This document shows, piece by piece, positions 45,444 to 54,568 of a DNA stretch of 64,000 bases; within the stretch, counting starts at the first letter, position 1, and every line of letters begins with the position of its first letter. The position numbers and the translations under genes were made by a program. Location of the stretch: positions 1 through 64,000 of the forward strand of contig NZ_LMEZ01000007.1 of assembly GCF_001426545.1 (NCBI RefSeq), read 5' to 3'. Below the pieces are notes generated by a model, which did not search any database, was not told the DNA's origin, and saw only the letters and a program-made list of their open reading frames with translations. This DNA is from Mycobacterium sp. Root135. GTDB lineage: Bacteria > Actinomycetota > Actinomycetes > Mycobacteriales > Mycobacteriaceae.

Positions 45444-46392
45444 TTCTGCGCTTCTCCGCAGTCGACTCGACCAGTTGGCGCAGGAGCTGGTTCACCTCGT
45501 CGGGTTGTTCCAGGATGCCGCAGTGTCCGCCGGACAGCTCGACGAAGGACGCCAGGTTGGGCGCATCGGCGGCGATGCGGCGCGACGACCCGACGGGCAG
45601 CAGACGGTCGTCGCGACTGCCGATGACGAGCGTCGGAACGGTCAGGTTCCGCAGCGAGATGTGTTTCGGCCCAAGGGAGTCGACGAGCACCCTGGCCCAC
45701 CCGCCGCGACCCGCGGCGGGCGTCTGCGCGAACAGGTCGAAGACGAAGTCCGCGATCGCCGGATCGGCATGGCGGCCAACCGCCAGCGCCGCGACGAAAC
45801 GTCGGCTCTGTTGAACCGAGCCCGGCATCAGGGGTGCGGCGCCCAGCCTCTTCAGCAAGAGTCCCGCCGCTCGCACCCGGCCGCCGACCAATGCCGGCGG
45901 GACGGGCAGGAAGTTGACGTTGCGCAGCAGATCCCCGGTGGTCGTGTTGATCAACGCGACGGCGTCGGCGCACTGCCGGACCCGTTGGGGGTAGCGCTGC
46001 GACCAGGACGAGATGGCGATGCCGCCCATCGAGTGACCGGCGATCACGGCACGTTCACCGGGCGCCAACGTTGCGGCCAGCACGGCGTCGAGATCGGCGG
46101 CGAGGAAGTCCAGGCCGTAACCGTTCCGCCTCCCGCGCAGCGGGGGCACGCCGCTTCGGCCGTGGCCGCGGTGGTCGTAGGCGATGACCTTGTGATCCCT
46201 GGAGAGGTCGGCGATCTGGTTTGCCCACACCCGGATCGCGCAGGTGATGCCGTGCGCCAACACGATCGGGTAGCCGTCGTCGGGGCCGAAGACCTCGGTG
46301 TGGATCCTGGTCCCGTCAGCCGAGTGGACCTCGACTACCCGGCCCGCTGGCATCTCGTCGACTACCGCCAGCCGCCTCGAGCTCGTCTTCAC
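45433..46392 (-). CDS. alpha/beta hydrolase
   Basis: 319-residue alpha/beta hydrolase. Oxyanion motif LAHGITCAIRVW (about 47-58), YDHRGHGRSG, nucleophile Ser in AGHSMGGIAIS (about 119-129), acid in VIGSRDDRLLP and His in LSGGHCGILEQP. It overlaps the amine oxidase by 11 bases tail to tail and lies downstream of the zinc dehydrogenase on the same strand, 60 bases away. It could be an esterase or epoxide hydrolase-like enzyme; the substrate is unknown. Confidence 0.87.
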   Translation of the reverse strand: MKTSSRRLAVVDEMPAGRVVEVHSADGTRIHTEVFGPDDGYPIVLAHGITCAIRVWANQIADLSRDHKVIAYDHRGHGRSGVPPLRGRRNGYGLDFLAADLDAVLAATLAPGERAVIAGHSMGGIAISSWSQRYPQRVRQCADAVALINTTTGDLLRNVNFLPVPPALVGGRVRAAGLLLKRLGAAPLMPGSVQQSRRFVAALAVGRHADPAIADFVFDLFAQTPAAGRGGWARVLVDSLGPKHISLRNLTVPTLVIGSRDDRLLPVGSSRRIAADAPNLASFVELSGGHCGILEQPDEVNQLLRQLVESTAEKRRISS

Positions 46393-46452
46393 GTGCGCTC
46401 CGATCTCCGCGGCACCTTTGCCGACGGCGGGAGAATTGTAGCCATCGCCACG

Positions 46453-47550
46453 TCAGCGCGGCATGGTGAGCACCGGTTTGATCGCCGTACCCGACACCGC
46501 GGCAGCCCACGCGGCGCCGAAGTCGTCGAACGCGAACCGGGTGACCAGCTTCTCCAGCGGCAGCTCGCCACGCCGAGTCAGCTCGGCGAGGTACGGGATG
46601 AACACGTGCGGGTCACTGTCGCCCTCGATGACGCCGCGCACCCGAAGCCCCTTGGCCATGATGAGGCCGACCGGCAGCTCGGCGGTCAACGCGCCTAGGC
46701 CGACGAGTGCCAGTGTGCCGCAGGACCGCAACGCCGCCAGCGCGGTGGCGATGACCGAGGGCAGGGCCGTGGTGTCGACGCCAATGGTGGGGCCGCCGCC
46801 GGTGAGGTCGGCGAGGTGCGCCGCGACGTCGCCGTCGGTCGGATCGATGACCGCCGTGGCACCCAATTCCAGTGCCAGCGACCGACGCTCACCGTTGGGG
46901 TCGACGGCCAAGATGGCCCGGCAGCCCGCAATCCTGGCCCCCATCACGGCCGAGAGACCCACGCCGCCCGCGCCGAACACGACCACCGCGTCGTCGGCGC
47001 CAGCGGAGGTGGCGTTGAGCATCGTGCCGACGCCCGTCTGCACGCTGCAGGCAAGGGGCGCCGCCAGCGCAGGGTCGAGCGGTTCGGCGAGCGCGACGGT
47101 GTTGGACGGCCCGGCGAGGACGTGCGTTGCGAAGCTGGACTGACCAAAGAAGCCGCCCCGCAGCGGAATTCCGCCGAGGCGAAGGGGGCTGGTGTCGTCG
47201 GCCCTGTCACCCCGCATGTTCAGCGTGGTGGCGTGGTCGCAGTACGCGGGTCTTGCGGCGACGCAATTGGGACACCGACCGCAGCTGGCGAAGGTGAGCA
47301 CCACCTGCCGACCGATCTCGACCCGGGCCTGAGGCCCCGTCTCGACGACGGTCCCGACGCCCTCGTGCCCGAAGACCATCGGCAGCTTGCGTGCGGGCCA
47401 GCGTGCCGCGACGCTGACGTCGGTGTGGCAGATGCCGACGGCGTCGACCCGGACCAGCACCTCCGCGTCGACTGGCGCCCGGACCTCGACGTCGACCAGT
47501 TGGGGCTCGGATTCCTCGGTGAGCAGTACGGCCGCTCGTGCGTTGGTCAC
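46453..47550 (-). CDS. zinc-dependent alcohol dehydrogenase (MDR superfamily)
   Basis: 365-residue zinc alcohol dehydrogenase. Catalytic zinc ligands in AVGICHTDVS (about 36-45) and FGHEGVG (about 60-66); the structural zinc set SCGRCPNCVAARPAYC (about 91-106) gives four Cys. Rossmann loop VFGAGGVGLSAVMGA. It is similar to class III/aryl-alcohol dehydrogenases of actinobacteria. It is divergent from a second MDR gene, with starts 22 or fewer bases apart, so their promoters overlap. Confidence 0.9.
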   Translation of the reverse strand: MTNARAAVLLTEESEPQLVDVEVRAPVDAEVLVRVDAVGICHTDVSVAARWPARKLPMVFGHEGVGTVVETGPQARVEIGRQVVLTFASCGRCPNCVAARPAYCDHATTLNMRGDRADDTSPLRLGGIPLRGGFFGQSSFATHVLAGPSNTVALAEPLDPALAAPLACSVQTGVGTMLNATSAGADDAVVVFGAGGVGLSAVMGARIAGCRAILAVDPNGERRSLALELGATAVIDPTDGDVAAHLADLTGGGPTIGVDTTALPSVIATALAALRSCGTLALVGLGALTAELPVGLIMAKGLRVRGVIEGDSDPHVFIPYLAELTRRGELPLEKLVTRFAFDDFGAAWAAAVSGTAIKPVLTMPR

Positions 47551-47572
47551 CGGGCGATGTTAAATGGTCACG

Positions 47573-48547
47573 ATGCGCGCCATTCAGATCCCGCGACTCG
47601 ACGGACCACGGGCAGCGGAGCTCGTCGAGATCGACGAACCCGAAGCCGGCGACGGCGTCCTGATCGACGTCCATGCCGCGGGGGTCGCGTTTCCCGACGC
47701 CCTGCAGACCCGCGGGCTCTATCAGCACCGCCCCGAGCTGCCCTACGTGCCGGGTGCCGAGCTCGCCGGCGTCGTGCGCAGCGCCCCGGCGGGCGCGCAC
47801 GTCGTGGCAGGTGACCGGGTCGCCGCGCTGACGATGCTCACCGGCGCGATGGCGGAAGTCGTTGCGGTACCGACAGATCAGGTGTTCAAACTGCCCGACG
47901 CGGTGTCCTTCGAAGCGGGCGCCGGCCTGCTGTTCAACGATCTGACGGTGCACTGCGCCCTTCGCACCCGCGGCCGCCTGGTGGCCGGCGAGTCGGTACT
48001 CGTCCACGGTGCGGCCGGCGGCATCGGCACCTCGACGCTGCGACTGGCCACGGCGTGGGGTGCGTCGCGCACGATCGCCGTCGTCAGCACCGCCGACAAG
48101 GGCGACGTCGCACGGGCGGCGGGCGCCACCGACGTGGTGCTCGCGGACGGTTTCCGCGACGCCGTCAAGGAACTCACCGGCGGCCGCGGAGTCGACGTGG
48201 TGGTCGACCCGGTGGGCGGCGACCGGTTCACCGACTCGCTGCGGTCCCTCGCCGCGGGCGGGCGACTGCTGGTGATCGGCTTCACCGGCGGCGACATCCC
48301 GACGGTCAAGGTGAACCGGTTGCTGCTCAACAACGTCGACGCGGTCGGCGTCGGCTGGGGAGCCTGGGCCATGACCCACCCGGGTTACCTTGGCGAGCAG
48401 TGGGCCGAACTGGAGCCACTGCTCGCCTCCGGCGCGGTGACCGCTCCCGCGCCCGTCGTCTACCCGCTCGAGCGGGCCGCCGATGCCATCGCGTCGCTCG
48501 AGGACCGCTCCGCACGGGGAAAGGTCGTCGTCACAATTCGTTCGTGA
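47573..48547 (+). CDS. NADPH:quinone oxidoreductase-family MDR protein
   Basis: 324-residue zinc-independent MDR enzyme. N-terminus MRAIQIPRLDGPRAAELVEI, cofactor loop LVHGAAGGIGTSTLRLATAWG (about 143-163), and GRGVDVVVDPVGGDRF. It lacks the zinc Cys set, as in quinone/enone reductases. ATG 47573 is preferred; ATG 47564 would add three residues. The tail-to-tail overlap with the next gene is 17 bases. Confidence 0.88.
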   Translation: MRAIQIPRLDGPRAAELVEIDEPEAGDGVLIDVHAAGVAFPDALQTRGLYQHRPELPYVPGAELAGVVRSAPAGAHVVAGDRVAALTMLTGAMAEVVAVPTDQVFKLPDAVSFEAGAGLLFNDLTVHCALRTRGRLVAGESVLVHGAAGGIGTSTLRLATAWGASRTIAVVSTADKGDVARAAGATDVVLADGFRDAVKELTGGRGVDVVVDPVGGDRFTDSLRSLAAGGRLLVIGFTGGDIPTVKVNRLLLNNVDAVGVGWGAWAMTHPGYLGEQWAELEPLLASGAVTAPAPVVYPLERAADAIASLEDRSARGKVVVTIRS

Positions 48548-48824
48548 CGGACGGCGTTCCCTCGGCAACGGTGCGCAGGTGCTTGGCCCGCTGAAGGAAG
48601 ATCACTGCCGCGGCCGCGGCGACCACTCCGATGACGCCCCAGATGACGAACGAGAAGATCAGCGAACCGAAGAATCCGCTGAACGTGACGGCCAGGTACA
48701 TCAGCCAGATCAGCCGGTAGGCGCACCACGCCGCGACGACGGCGTTGCTGATGCCGATGATCAGGCTGCGCTGGCGGTCGAAGCGGTTGATCTGCTCTTC
48801 GATGGCGGCGGGAAGGGTGATCAT
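48531..48824 (-). CDS. small integral membrane protein
   Basis: 97-residue protein with an N-terminal amphipathic stretch (LPAAIEEQINRFDRQR) and two or three hydrophobic helices (IIGISNAVVAAWCAYRLIWLM, AVTFSGFFGSLIFSFVIWGV, VVAAAAAVIFL) ending in a basic tail. The start is ATG 48824, preceded by GAAAGG seven bases upstream; a longer frame upstream has no support. Family unknown. The 134 bases upstream to the ABC transporter gene hold no further gene. Confidence 0.7.
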   Translation of the reverse strand: MITLPAAIEEQINRFDRQRSLIIGISNAVVAAWCAYRLIWLMYLAVTFSGFFGSLIFSFVIWGVIGVVAAAAAVIFLQRAKHLRTVAEGTPSVTNEL

Positions 48825-48958
48825 GATCGTGTTGCCTTTCGTGGGGCGGGCCTCGGTGGCTCGCCGGTGAGACGAGTACACGGCGCCCGCCGGGCTACCG
48901 ATCCCAACAATTGGCAATTCGATGATCGGAAGGTTGGCGCCCGCTCGCCAGGTGCGCG

Positions 48959-49831
48959 ATGATGCCGCCCATGCGCAATGTGTCGAGTGTGGTGTCCGTG
49001 CTGGCCCTCGTCGGTCTGGCTGCGGCCACGGCCTGTGCCCCCGCCGACGAGGCGGCGCCGGGCAGCTCGACCGCCGCGGCGTCGGCGGCGGAATGCACGA
49101 AGGACTCCCTGCCCACCCTGAAGAAGGGGTCGATCGCCTTCGGCACCGATCAACCGGCGTACCCGCCGTGGTTCGTCGACGACGACCCGTCCAACGGCAA
49201 GGGCTTCGAATCGGCCGTCGCCTACGCCGTCGCCGGGAAGCTGGGCTACGCGCCGCAGGACGTGACGTGGGTGCGGGTGCCGTTCAACGCGGCCATCGCC
49301 CCGGGCCCGAAGACGTTCGACGCCAACCTCAACGAGTTCTCCATCACCGACGACCGCAAGCAGGCCGTCGACTTCTCCTCGCCGTACTTCAACGTGACCC
49401 AGGCGGTCGTCGCGTTGAAGTCCTCCCCCGCCGCGGGAGTGAAGGACGTCGCGGGCCTCAAGGGACTCAAGCTCGGCGCGCAGGTCGGCACCACCAGTTA
49501 CACCGCCGCGAAGGCGGTCGACCCGGACGTGGCGGTGTTCAACAACAACGACGACGCCAAGGCGGCGTTGTCGAACGGCCAGATCGACGCGTTGGTGCTG
49601 GATCTGCCGACCGCCTTCCAGGTGCAGGCCGAACTCGCCGACGGCGTCATCGTCGGCCAGCTGCCGGCCGGCGAGGAGAAGGCCGAGCAGTTCGGCATCG
49701 TGCTCGACAAGGGCAGCCCGCTGACGGCGTGCGTGTCCAAGGCAGTCGACGAGCTGGGCACCGACGGCGAGCTGTTCAAGCTGCAGAAGGTGTGGCTCAC
49801 AGGCGCGGGCAACGCACCGGTTCTGTCGTGA
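48959..49831 (+). CDS. amino-acid ABC transporter substrate-binding lipoprotein
   Basis: 290-residue periplasmic binding protein of the polar amino acid (GlnH-like) family. Lipoprotein signal: MRNVSSVVSVLALVGLAAATAC with the acylated Cys at about 26. The ligand-binding core is SIAFGTDQPAYPPWFVDDDP, GFESAVAYAVAGKLG, DFSSPYFNVTQAVVAL and GTTSYTAAK. Two starts (48959, 48962) precede a third Met; all give the same mature protein. It overlaps the permease gene, forming a three-gene importer operon. Confidence 0.92.
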   Translation: MMPPMRNVSSVVSVLALVGLAAATACAPADEAAPGSSTAAASAAECTKDSLPTLKKGSIAFGTDQPAYPPWFVDDDPSNGKGFESAVAYAVAGKLGYAPQDVTWVRVPFNAAIAPGPKTFDANLNEFSITDDRKQAVDFSSPYFNVTQAVVALKSSPAAGVKDVAGLKGLKLGAQVGTTSYTAAKAVDPDVAVFNNNDDAKAALSNGQIDALVLDLPTAFQVQAELADGVIVGQLPAGEEKAEQFGIVLDKGSPLTACVSKAVDELGTDGELFKLQKVWLTGAGNAPVLS

Positions 49832-50655
49832 CCACGGCCGCCCTGGATCGGGTGGCCTACCGGCAGTCACGGGCCCGGCGGTCCACGCTGATCGCCCTGC
49901 TGTCCACCGTCGTCTTCGCGGCGGTACTGCTGCTGGCGGTGACGTCGTCGCCGGGCTGGCCACGGGTCCGCGAGTCGTTCTTCAACCTCAGGATCGGCTG
50001 GGAGAGCCTGCCCGCGCTGCTGGAGGGGCTGTGGCTCAACGTGCGCGTGCTGATCGTGTGCCAGGTGCTGATCCTGATCTTCGGGCTCGGACTGGCTGCG
50101 TTGCGCACCCTGCGCGGCCCGGTGTGGTTTCCGTTGCGCGCGTTGGCAACCGGTTACGTGGATCTGTTTCGTGGTCTGCCGCTGCTGATCTGTCTGTATC
50201 TCGTGGGCTTCGGCCTGCCGGGGCTGCGCCTGTCTGGCCTTCCCAACAATCCGGTGCTCCTCGGTGGTCTTGCGCTGGTGCTGATCTACTCCGCCTACGT
50301 GGCCGAGGTGTTCCGCGCCGGCATCGAATCGGTCCACCCGTCGCAGTTGGCGGCTGCGAAATCCCTTGGGCTGAACCATCGCCGGACCATGCAGCTGGTC
50401 GTCCTGCCGCAGGCGACGCGCCGCGTGACGCCCGCCCTGCTCAACGACTTCGTGGCGCTGCAGAAGGACTGCGGTCTCATCTCGGTGCTCGGTGCGGTCG
50501 ACGCCGTCCGCGCCGCGCAGATTTCGGCGGCCACCACCTATAACTTCACCCCGTACGTCGTCGCCGGTCTGCTGTTCGTGGCGTTGGCGATACCGTCGGC
50601 CCGGTTGGCCGACTGGGCGGCGAAGCGCGTGGCGACTCGGCAGGGTGCGCTGTGA
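49828..50655 (+). CDS. amino-acid ABC transporter permease
   Basis: 275-residue inner-membrane permease of the His/Glu/Gln type with about five helices. The cytoplasmic EAA loop that docks the ATPase is ESVHPSQLAAAKSLGLNHRRTMQLVVLPQA (about 169-198), and GYVDLFRGLPLLICLYLVGFG matches the family's FRGxPLL motif. GTG at 49828 overlaps the binding-protein stop; a longer upstream frame is shadow. Confidence 0.92.
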   Translation: MTTAALDRVAYRQSRARRSTLIALLSTVVFAAVLLLAVTSSPGWPRVRESFFNLRIGWESLPALLEGLWLNVRVLIVCQVLILIFGLGLAALRTLRGPVWFPLRALATGYVDLFRGLPLLICLYLVGFGLPGLRLSGLPNNPVLLGGLALVLIYSAYVAEVFRAGIESVHPSQLAAAKSLGLNHRRTMQLVVLPQATRRVTPALLNDFVALQKDCGLISVLGAVDAVRAAQISAATTYNFTPYVVAGLLFVALAIPSARLADWAAKRVATRQGAL

Positions 50656-51395
50656 CGACGCCGGTGCTCTCGGTGCGCGGTCTGACCAAGGCGTATCAGG
50701 ACCGCCCCGTCCTCCAGGGCGTCGACCTCGACGTCGCCGAGCATCAGGTCGTCGTGCTGATCGGGGCGTCCGGATCCGGCAAGTCGACGCTGCTGCGGTG
50801 CGTCGACCTGCTGGAGGACATCGACGACGGCCAGATCCTGCTCGACGGCCGGGACATCAGCGATCCTCGGATCGACGCCGACGAAGCTCGTCAGGCGATG
50901 GGGATGGTGTTCCAGTCGTTCAACCTGTTTCCCCACATGACGGCGCTGGCCAACGTCGCGCTGGCGCCGCGGGTCGTGCACGGCTCCAGCCGCCGGGACG
51001 CCGAGGATCGCGGCCGTGAACTCTTGGACCGGGTCGGGTTGTCCTCACACGCCGGCGCCTACCCCGACAAGTTGTCCGGGGGCCAGCAGCAGCGGGTGGC
51101 GATCGCCAGGGCGCTGGCCTATGAGCCGCGGCTGCTGCTGCTCGACGAGATCACCAGCGCATTGGACCCGGAGCTCGTCGGCGAGGTGTTGACGCTCGTC
51201 GGGGAGTTGGCGAGCACCGGTCGCACAATCGTCATGGCCACCCACGAGATGGCCTTCGCGCGCGAGGTGGCCGACACGGTGTGCTTCCTCGACGGTGGTC
51301 GCATCGTCGAATCAGGTTCGGCTGCGGACGTTTTGACCAACCCGAAAGAGGACCGGACGCGGCAGTTCCTGCAGCGCTTCACCGGGGGCCGCTGA
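50652..51395 (+). CDS. amino-acid ABC transporter ATP-binding protein
   Basis: 247-residue ABC ATPase energising the importer. Walker A GASGSGKST (about 37-45), Q-loop VFQSFNLFPHMT, signature LSGGQQQR (about 138-145), Walker B LLLLDEITSALD (about 159-170) and switch His in MATHEM. GTG start overlaps the permease stop. The transport substrate is probably glutamine, glutamate or another polar amino acid. Confidence 0.95.
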   Translation: MTTPVLSVRGLTKAYQDRPVLQGVDLDVAEHQVVVLIGASGSGKSTLLRCVDLLEDIDDGQILLDGRDISDPRIDADEARQAMGMVFQSFNLFPHMTALANVALAPRVVHGSSRRDAEDRGRELLDRVGLSSHAGAYPDKLSGGQQQRVAIARALAYEPRLLLLDEITSALDPELVGEVLTLVGELASTGRTIVMATHEMAFAREVADTVCFLDGGRIVESGSAADVLTNPKEDRTRQFLQRFTGGR

Positions 51396-51421
51396 CCGTC
51401 GCGCGCATGCGTTAGATTGTG

Positions 51422-51437
51422 TTCGTTAATGTGCGAA
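51422..51437. promoter_or_regulatory. inverted repeat upstream of the DeoR-galT-galK genes
   Basis: TTCG-TTAATGTG-CGAA, 28 bases upstream of the DeoR gene ATG at 51465, in an AT-richer stretch. Possible DeoR-family autoregulatory operator; the arms are only 4 bp, so this is weak. Confidence 0.35.
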
Positions 51438-51464
51438 TCTGTCTGACGAAGGGTGCTGCCACCG

Positions 51465-52262
51465 ATGCTGGCCGCTGAACGACAAGACGCGATCTTGCGC
51501 GCGCTGCAATCGGAGGGCTCCGTGCGCGTCGCCGACCTCGCCGAGGAGCTCGCCGTCTCGGAGATGACGGTGCGCCGCGACCTGGACACCCTCGACGCCC
51601 AGCAGCTGCTGCGGAAGGTGCACGGCGGTGCGGTGTCGCGGCACAACCGCGGCGAGGAACCGCGCTCGGCGCAGAAGGCAGGTCAGCAGCGAGTCGAGAA
51701 GGCGGCCATCGCCGCGAGGGCGGCGGCCACCATCGTGGACGGCATGACGATCGCCATCGGCGCCGGAACCACCACCACCGAACTCGCCCGGCATCTGCGT
51801 GGTCGGCCCTCGATCACCGTCGTCACCAACTCGGTCAACGTCTTTCGCGAACTCACCGATCCCTTGACCAATGGAGCGGACGGCTCCGACACTCCACTGG
51901 TCTATCTCAGCGGTGGGGTGCGGACCCCGTCGGACGCCCTGGTCGGACCCGTCGCCGACGCCGCGATCTCCTCGTTTCGCGTCGACGCCACCTATCTCGG
52001 AGTGCACGGCGTCGACCCCGACGCCGGCCTCACCTCGCCGAACGTCGCCGAGGCCCAGACCAACCGCACCCTGATTGAGATCGGCGGCCGACTGGTGGTG
52101 CTTGCCGACCACACGAAGTACCGCGAAGTGGGTGCCTGCGTGTTCGCCCGCCTCGACCACGTCCAGACCCTGATCAGCGACGACGGCCTGACCGCCGCCG
52201 ACCGCGAACTGCTCGACAGTCGGGTCGGCGACCTGGTGATCGCACAGGTGCGCACACCGTGA
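51465..52262 (+). CDS. DeoR-family transcriptional regulator of the gal genes
   Basis: 265-residue DeoR regulator. N-terminal HTH: AAERQDAILRALQSEGSVRV then ADLAEELAVSEMTVRRDLDTLDAQQLLRKVHGGAV, the family hallmark. The C-terminal sugar-phosphate sensor domain (DeoRC) includes IAIGAGTTTTELAR and VTNSVNVFREL. ATG 51465 chosen; GTG 51453 would add four residues. It overlaps galT (GTGA) in a three-gene operon, so the effector is probably a galactose intermediate. Confidence 0.9.
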   Translation: MLAAERQDAILRALQSEGSVRVADLAEELAVSEMTVRRDLDTLDAQQLLRKVHGGAVSRHNRGEEPRSAQKAGQQRVEKAAIAARAAATIVDGMTIAIGAGTTTTELARHLRGRPSITVVTNSVNVFRELTDPLTNGADGSDTPLVYLSGGVRTPSDALVGPVADAAISSFRVDATYLGVHGVDPDAGLTSPNVAEAQTNRTLIEIGGRLVVLADHTKYREVGACVFARLDHVQTLISDDGLTAADRELLDSRVGDLVIAQVRTP

Positions 52263-53365
52263 CCGACCCGACCCCGAACCCCACGCCGTGGCCCTTGGCC
52301 GACGGTCGGGAACTGCTGTTCTTCTCGCTGCCCGGCCACGAGCCCACCCCGGTCCCCGACCGTCGACCGCTCCCCCCTCGGGGGGACGCCCAGTCGCAGA
52401 TCCGGTTCGACCGCCAGACCGGCCAGTGGGTCGCCATCGCCGCGCTGCGCCAAGACCGCACCCACCTGCCGAGCGCCGATCAGTGTCCGCTGTGCCCCAG
52501 TTCGTCGGGGACCACCAGCGAGGTGCCCGCGCCCGACTACGACGTCGTCGTCTTCGAGAACCGCTTCCCCAGCCTCTCTGGAGCCGACGGACGGGCATTC
52601 GCCCTACCCGACGTCGGCGTCGACGACTTCCTCAGTGCGCCGGGACATGGCCGCTGCGAAGTGATTTCGTTCTCCAGCAGCCACACCTCGTCGTTCGGCG
52701 AACTCACGCTCCCCCACGCCCGCCTCGTCGTCGACGCCTGGCGTCACCGCACCGCCGACCTGATGAGCAGGCCCGGGATCGAGCAGGTGTTCTGCTTCGA
52801 GAATCGCGGCGAGGACATCGGGGTGACGCTCACCCACCCGCACGGGCAGATCTACGGCTACCCCTACCTGACGCCGCGCACCGCCCACATGCTCGCCGAG
52901 GCCCGTGCGCACGCAGAACGCCACGGCACCAACCTCTTCGCCGACATCCTGGCCCACGAGGTGGCCGCAGGCACCAGGGTGGTGGCACGCAACGATCTGT
53001 TCACGGCGTTCGTGCCCTATGCGGCGCGCTGGCCGGTGGAAGTCCACCTGTACCCGAACAGGTTGGTGCGCAACCTGTCCGAACTCGACGATGCCGAACT
53101 CGACGCGTTCGCGGCGATGTACTGCGACCTGCTGAAGCGCTTCGACAGGATGTATCCCATGCCCCTGCCGTACATCTCGGCACTACACCAGTACCGCGAC
53201 ACGGAAGCCCAGCGGGACGGGTACTTTCACGTCGAGCTGATGTCGGTGCGGCGCAGCGCCACCAAGCTGAAGTACCTCGCCGGGTCGGAATCGGCAATGG
53301 ACGCCTTCATCGGCGACGTGCTGCCCGAGACAGTCGCCGAACGGCTCCGGGGGCTTGCCTCGTGA
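52259..53365 (+). CDS. galT: galactose-1-phosphate uridylyltransferase
   Basis: Leloir-pathway enzyme exchanging UMP between UDP-glucose and galactose-1-phosphate, 368 residues, HIT-superfamily. Active-site motif HPHGQIYGYP (about 198-207) with the nucleophilic His; the substrate loop FENRFPSLSG and zinc Cys pair CPLCPSS (about 79-85) are visible. GTG start overlapping the regulator stop; the stop overlaps galK. The family's typical length is 340-370. Confidence 0.95.
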   Translation: MTDPTPNPTPWPLADGRELLFFSLPGHEPTPVPDRRPLPPRGDAQSQIRFDRQTGQWVAIAALRQDRTHLPSADQCPLCPSSSGTTSEVPAPDYDVVVFENRFPSLSGADGRAFALPDVGVDDFLSAPGHGRCEVISFSSSHTSSFGELTLPHARLVVDAWRHRTADLMSRPGIEQVFCFENRGEDIGVTLTHPHGQIYGYPYLTPRTAHMLAEARAHAERHGTNLFADILAHEVAAGTRVVARNDLFTAFVPYAARWPVEVHLYPNRLVRNLSELDDAELDAFAAMYCDLLKRFDRMYPMPLPYISALHQYRDTEAQRDGYFHVELMSVRRSATKLKYLAGSESAMDAFIGDVLPETVAERLRGLAS

Positions 53366-54468
53366 CCGACGACATTCGCTTCTCCGCGCCGGGGCGGATC
53401 AACCTGATCGGCGAACACACCGACTACAACCAGGGTTTCGCGCTGCCGATCGCGCTGCCTGCCCGCACGACGGTGACCTTCCGACCCGACGGCGGCGACG
53501 CGGTCGTCGTCCGCAGCGATCGCGAGGGCGGCGAGGTCACGATCCCGCTGCACACCACCCCGGGTGACGTCACCGGCTGGGCCGCCTACGTCGCGGGTGT
53601 GGTGTGGGCACTACGGACGTCCGGGCACCTGGTGGGTGGGGGCACGATGCGGATCACCAGCGGGGTGGACGTGGGTTCGGGCCTGTCGTCGTCGGCCGCA
53701 CTCGAGTGTGCCGTCCTCGGCGCGCTCACCACCGCGGCCGGGCTTCGGATCGACCGCACCGACCAGGCCAGGATCGCCCAGCGGGCGGAGAACGATTATG
53801 TCGGCGCGCCAACGGGTTTGATGGACCAACTGGCATCGCTGCGTGGCGAGCCACGACATGCGCTCCTGATCGACTTCCACGACGACACCGTGACGTTGGT
53901 GCCGTTCGACCCCGCCGCCGCCGGTCTGGCACTGATGCTGATCAACTCGAACGCCCCGCATCGGCATGCCGGCGGCGAGTACGCCGCGCGGCGCGCCTCC
54001 TGCGAACGAGCGGCCGCGGCACTCGGCGTCAGATCCCTGCGCGAAGTACAGGACCGCGGTGAGACGGTGCTCGTCGACGTCACCGACCCCGTCGACGCGC
54101 GTCGCGCCCGACACATTCTGACGGAGAACCAACGCGTCGCGGACGTCGTCTCGGCGCTGGGCGATGCCGACTTCGCCGACGTCGGCCGACTCTTCGACGC
54201 CTCACACGCCTCGATGCGCGACGACTTCGAAATCACCACCGAGCACGTCGACCTGATCGCCGACACCGCGGTCCGGGCCGGTGCGCTGGGAGCGCGCATG
54301 ACGGGCGGCGGCTTTGGCGGATGCGTGATTGCCCTCGCGGCCGCCGACCGGTGCGACGCCGTCGCGGAGGAAGTCCGGAGCACGGTGGTGCGGGCCGGGT
54401 ACCACCCGCCGACGATCACGCTCACCCACGCCGGAGCGGGGGCCGGGCTCGAACCGTCTGGTAGCTGA
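53362..54468 (+). CDS. galK: galactokinase
   Basis: GHMP-family kinase phosphorylating galactose, 368 residues. Galactokinase signature GRINLIGEHTDYNQGFALP (about 12-30), ATP motif GSGLSSSAALE (about 111-121), and C-terminal MTGGGFGGCVIAL. GTG start overlaps the galT stop. No galE or mutarotase is adjacent. Confidence 0.96.
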   Translation: MTDDIRFSAPGRINLIGEHTDYNQGFALPIALPARTTVTFRPDGGDAVVVRSDREGGEVTIPLHTTPGDVTGWAAYVAGVVWALRTSGHLVGGGTMRITSGVDVGSGLSSSAALECAVLGALTTAAGLRIDRTDQARIAQRAENDYVGAPTGLMDQLASLRGEPRHALLIDFHDDTVTLVPFDPAAAGLALMLINSNAPHRHAGGEYAARRASCERAAAALGVRSLREVQDRGETVLVDVTDPVDARRARHILTENQRVADVVSALGDADFADVGRLFDASHASMRDDFEITTEHVDLIADTAVRAGALGARMTGGGFGGCVIALAAADRCDAVAEEVRSTVVRAGYHPPTITLTHAGAGAGLEPSGS

Positions 54469-54568
54469 GCCGACGGTCTAGGCCGGAATTCATACCTTCG
54501 AGACGATTGGCGATGTCGTCTTACACGCGTCGTCCACCGACGCTATGGTCGACCACGGGGGTAACTAC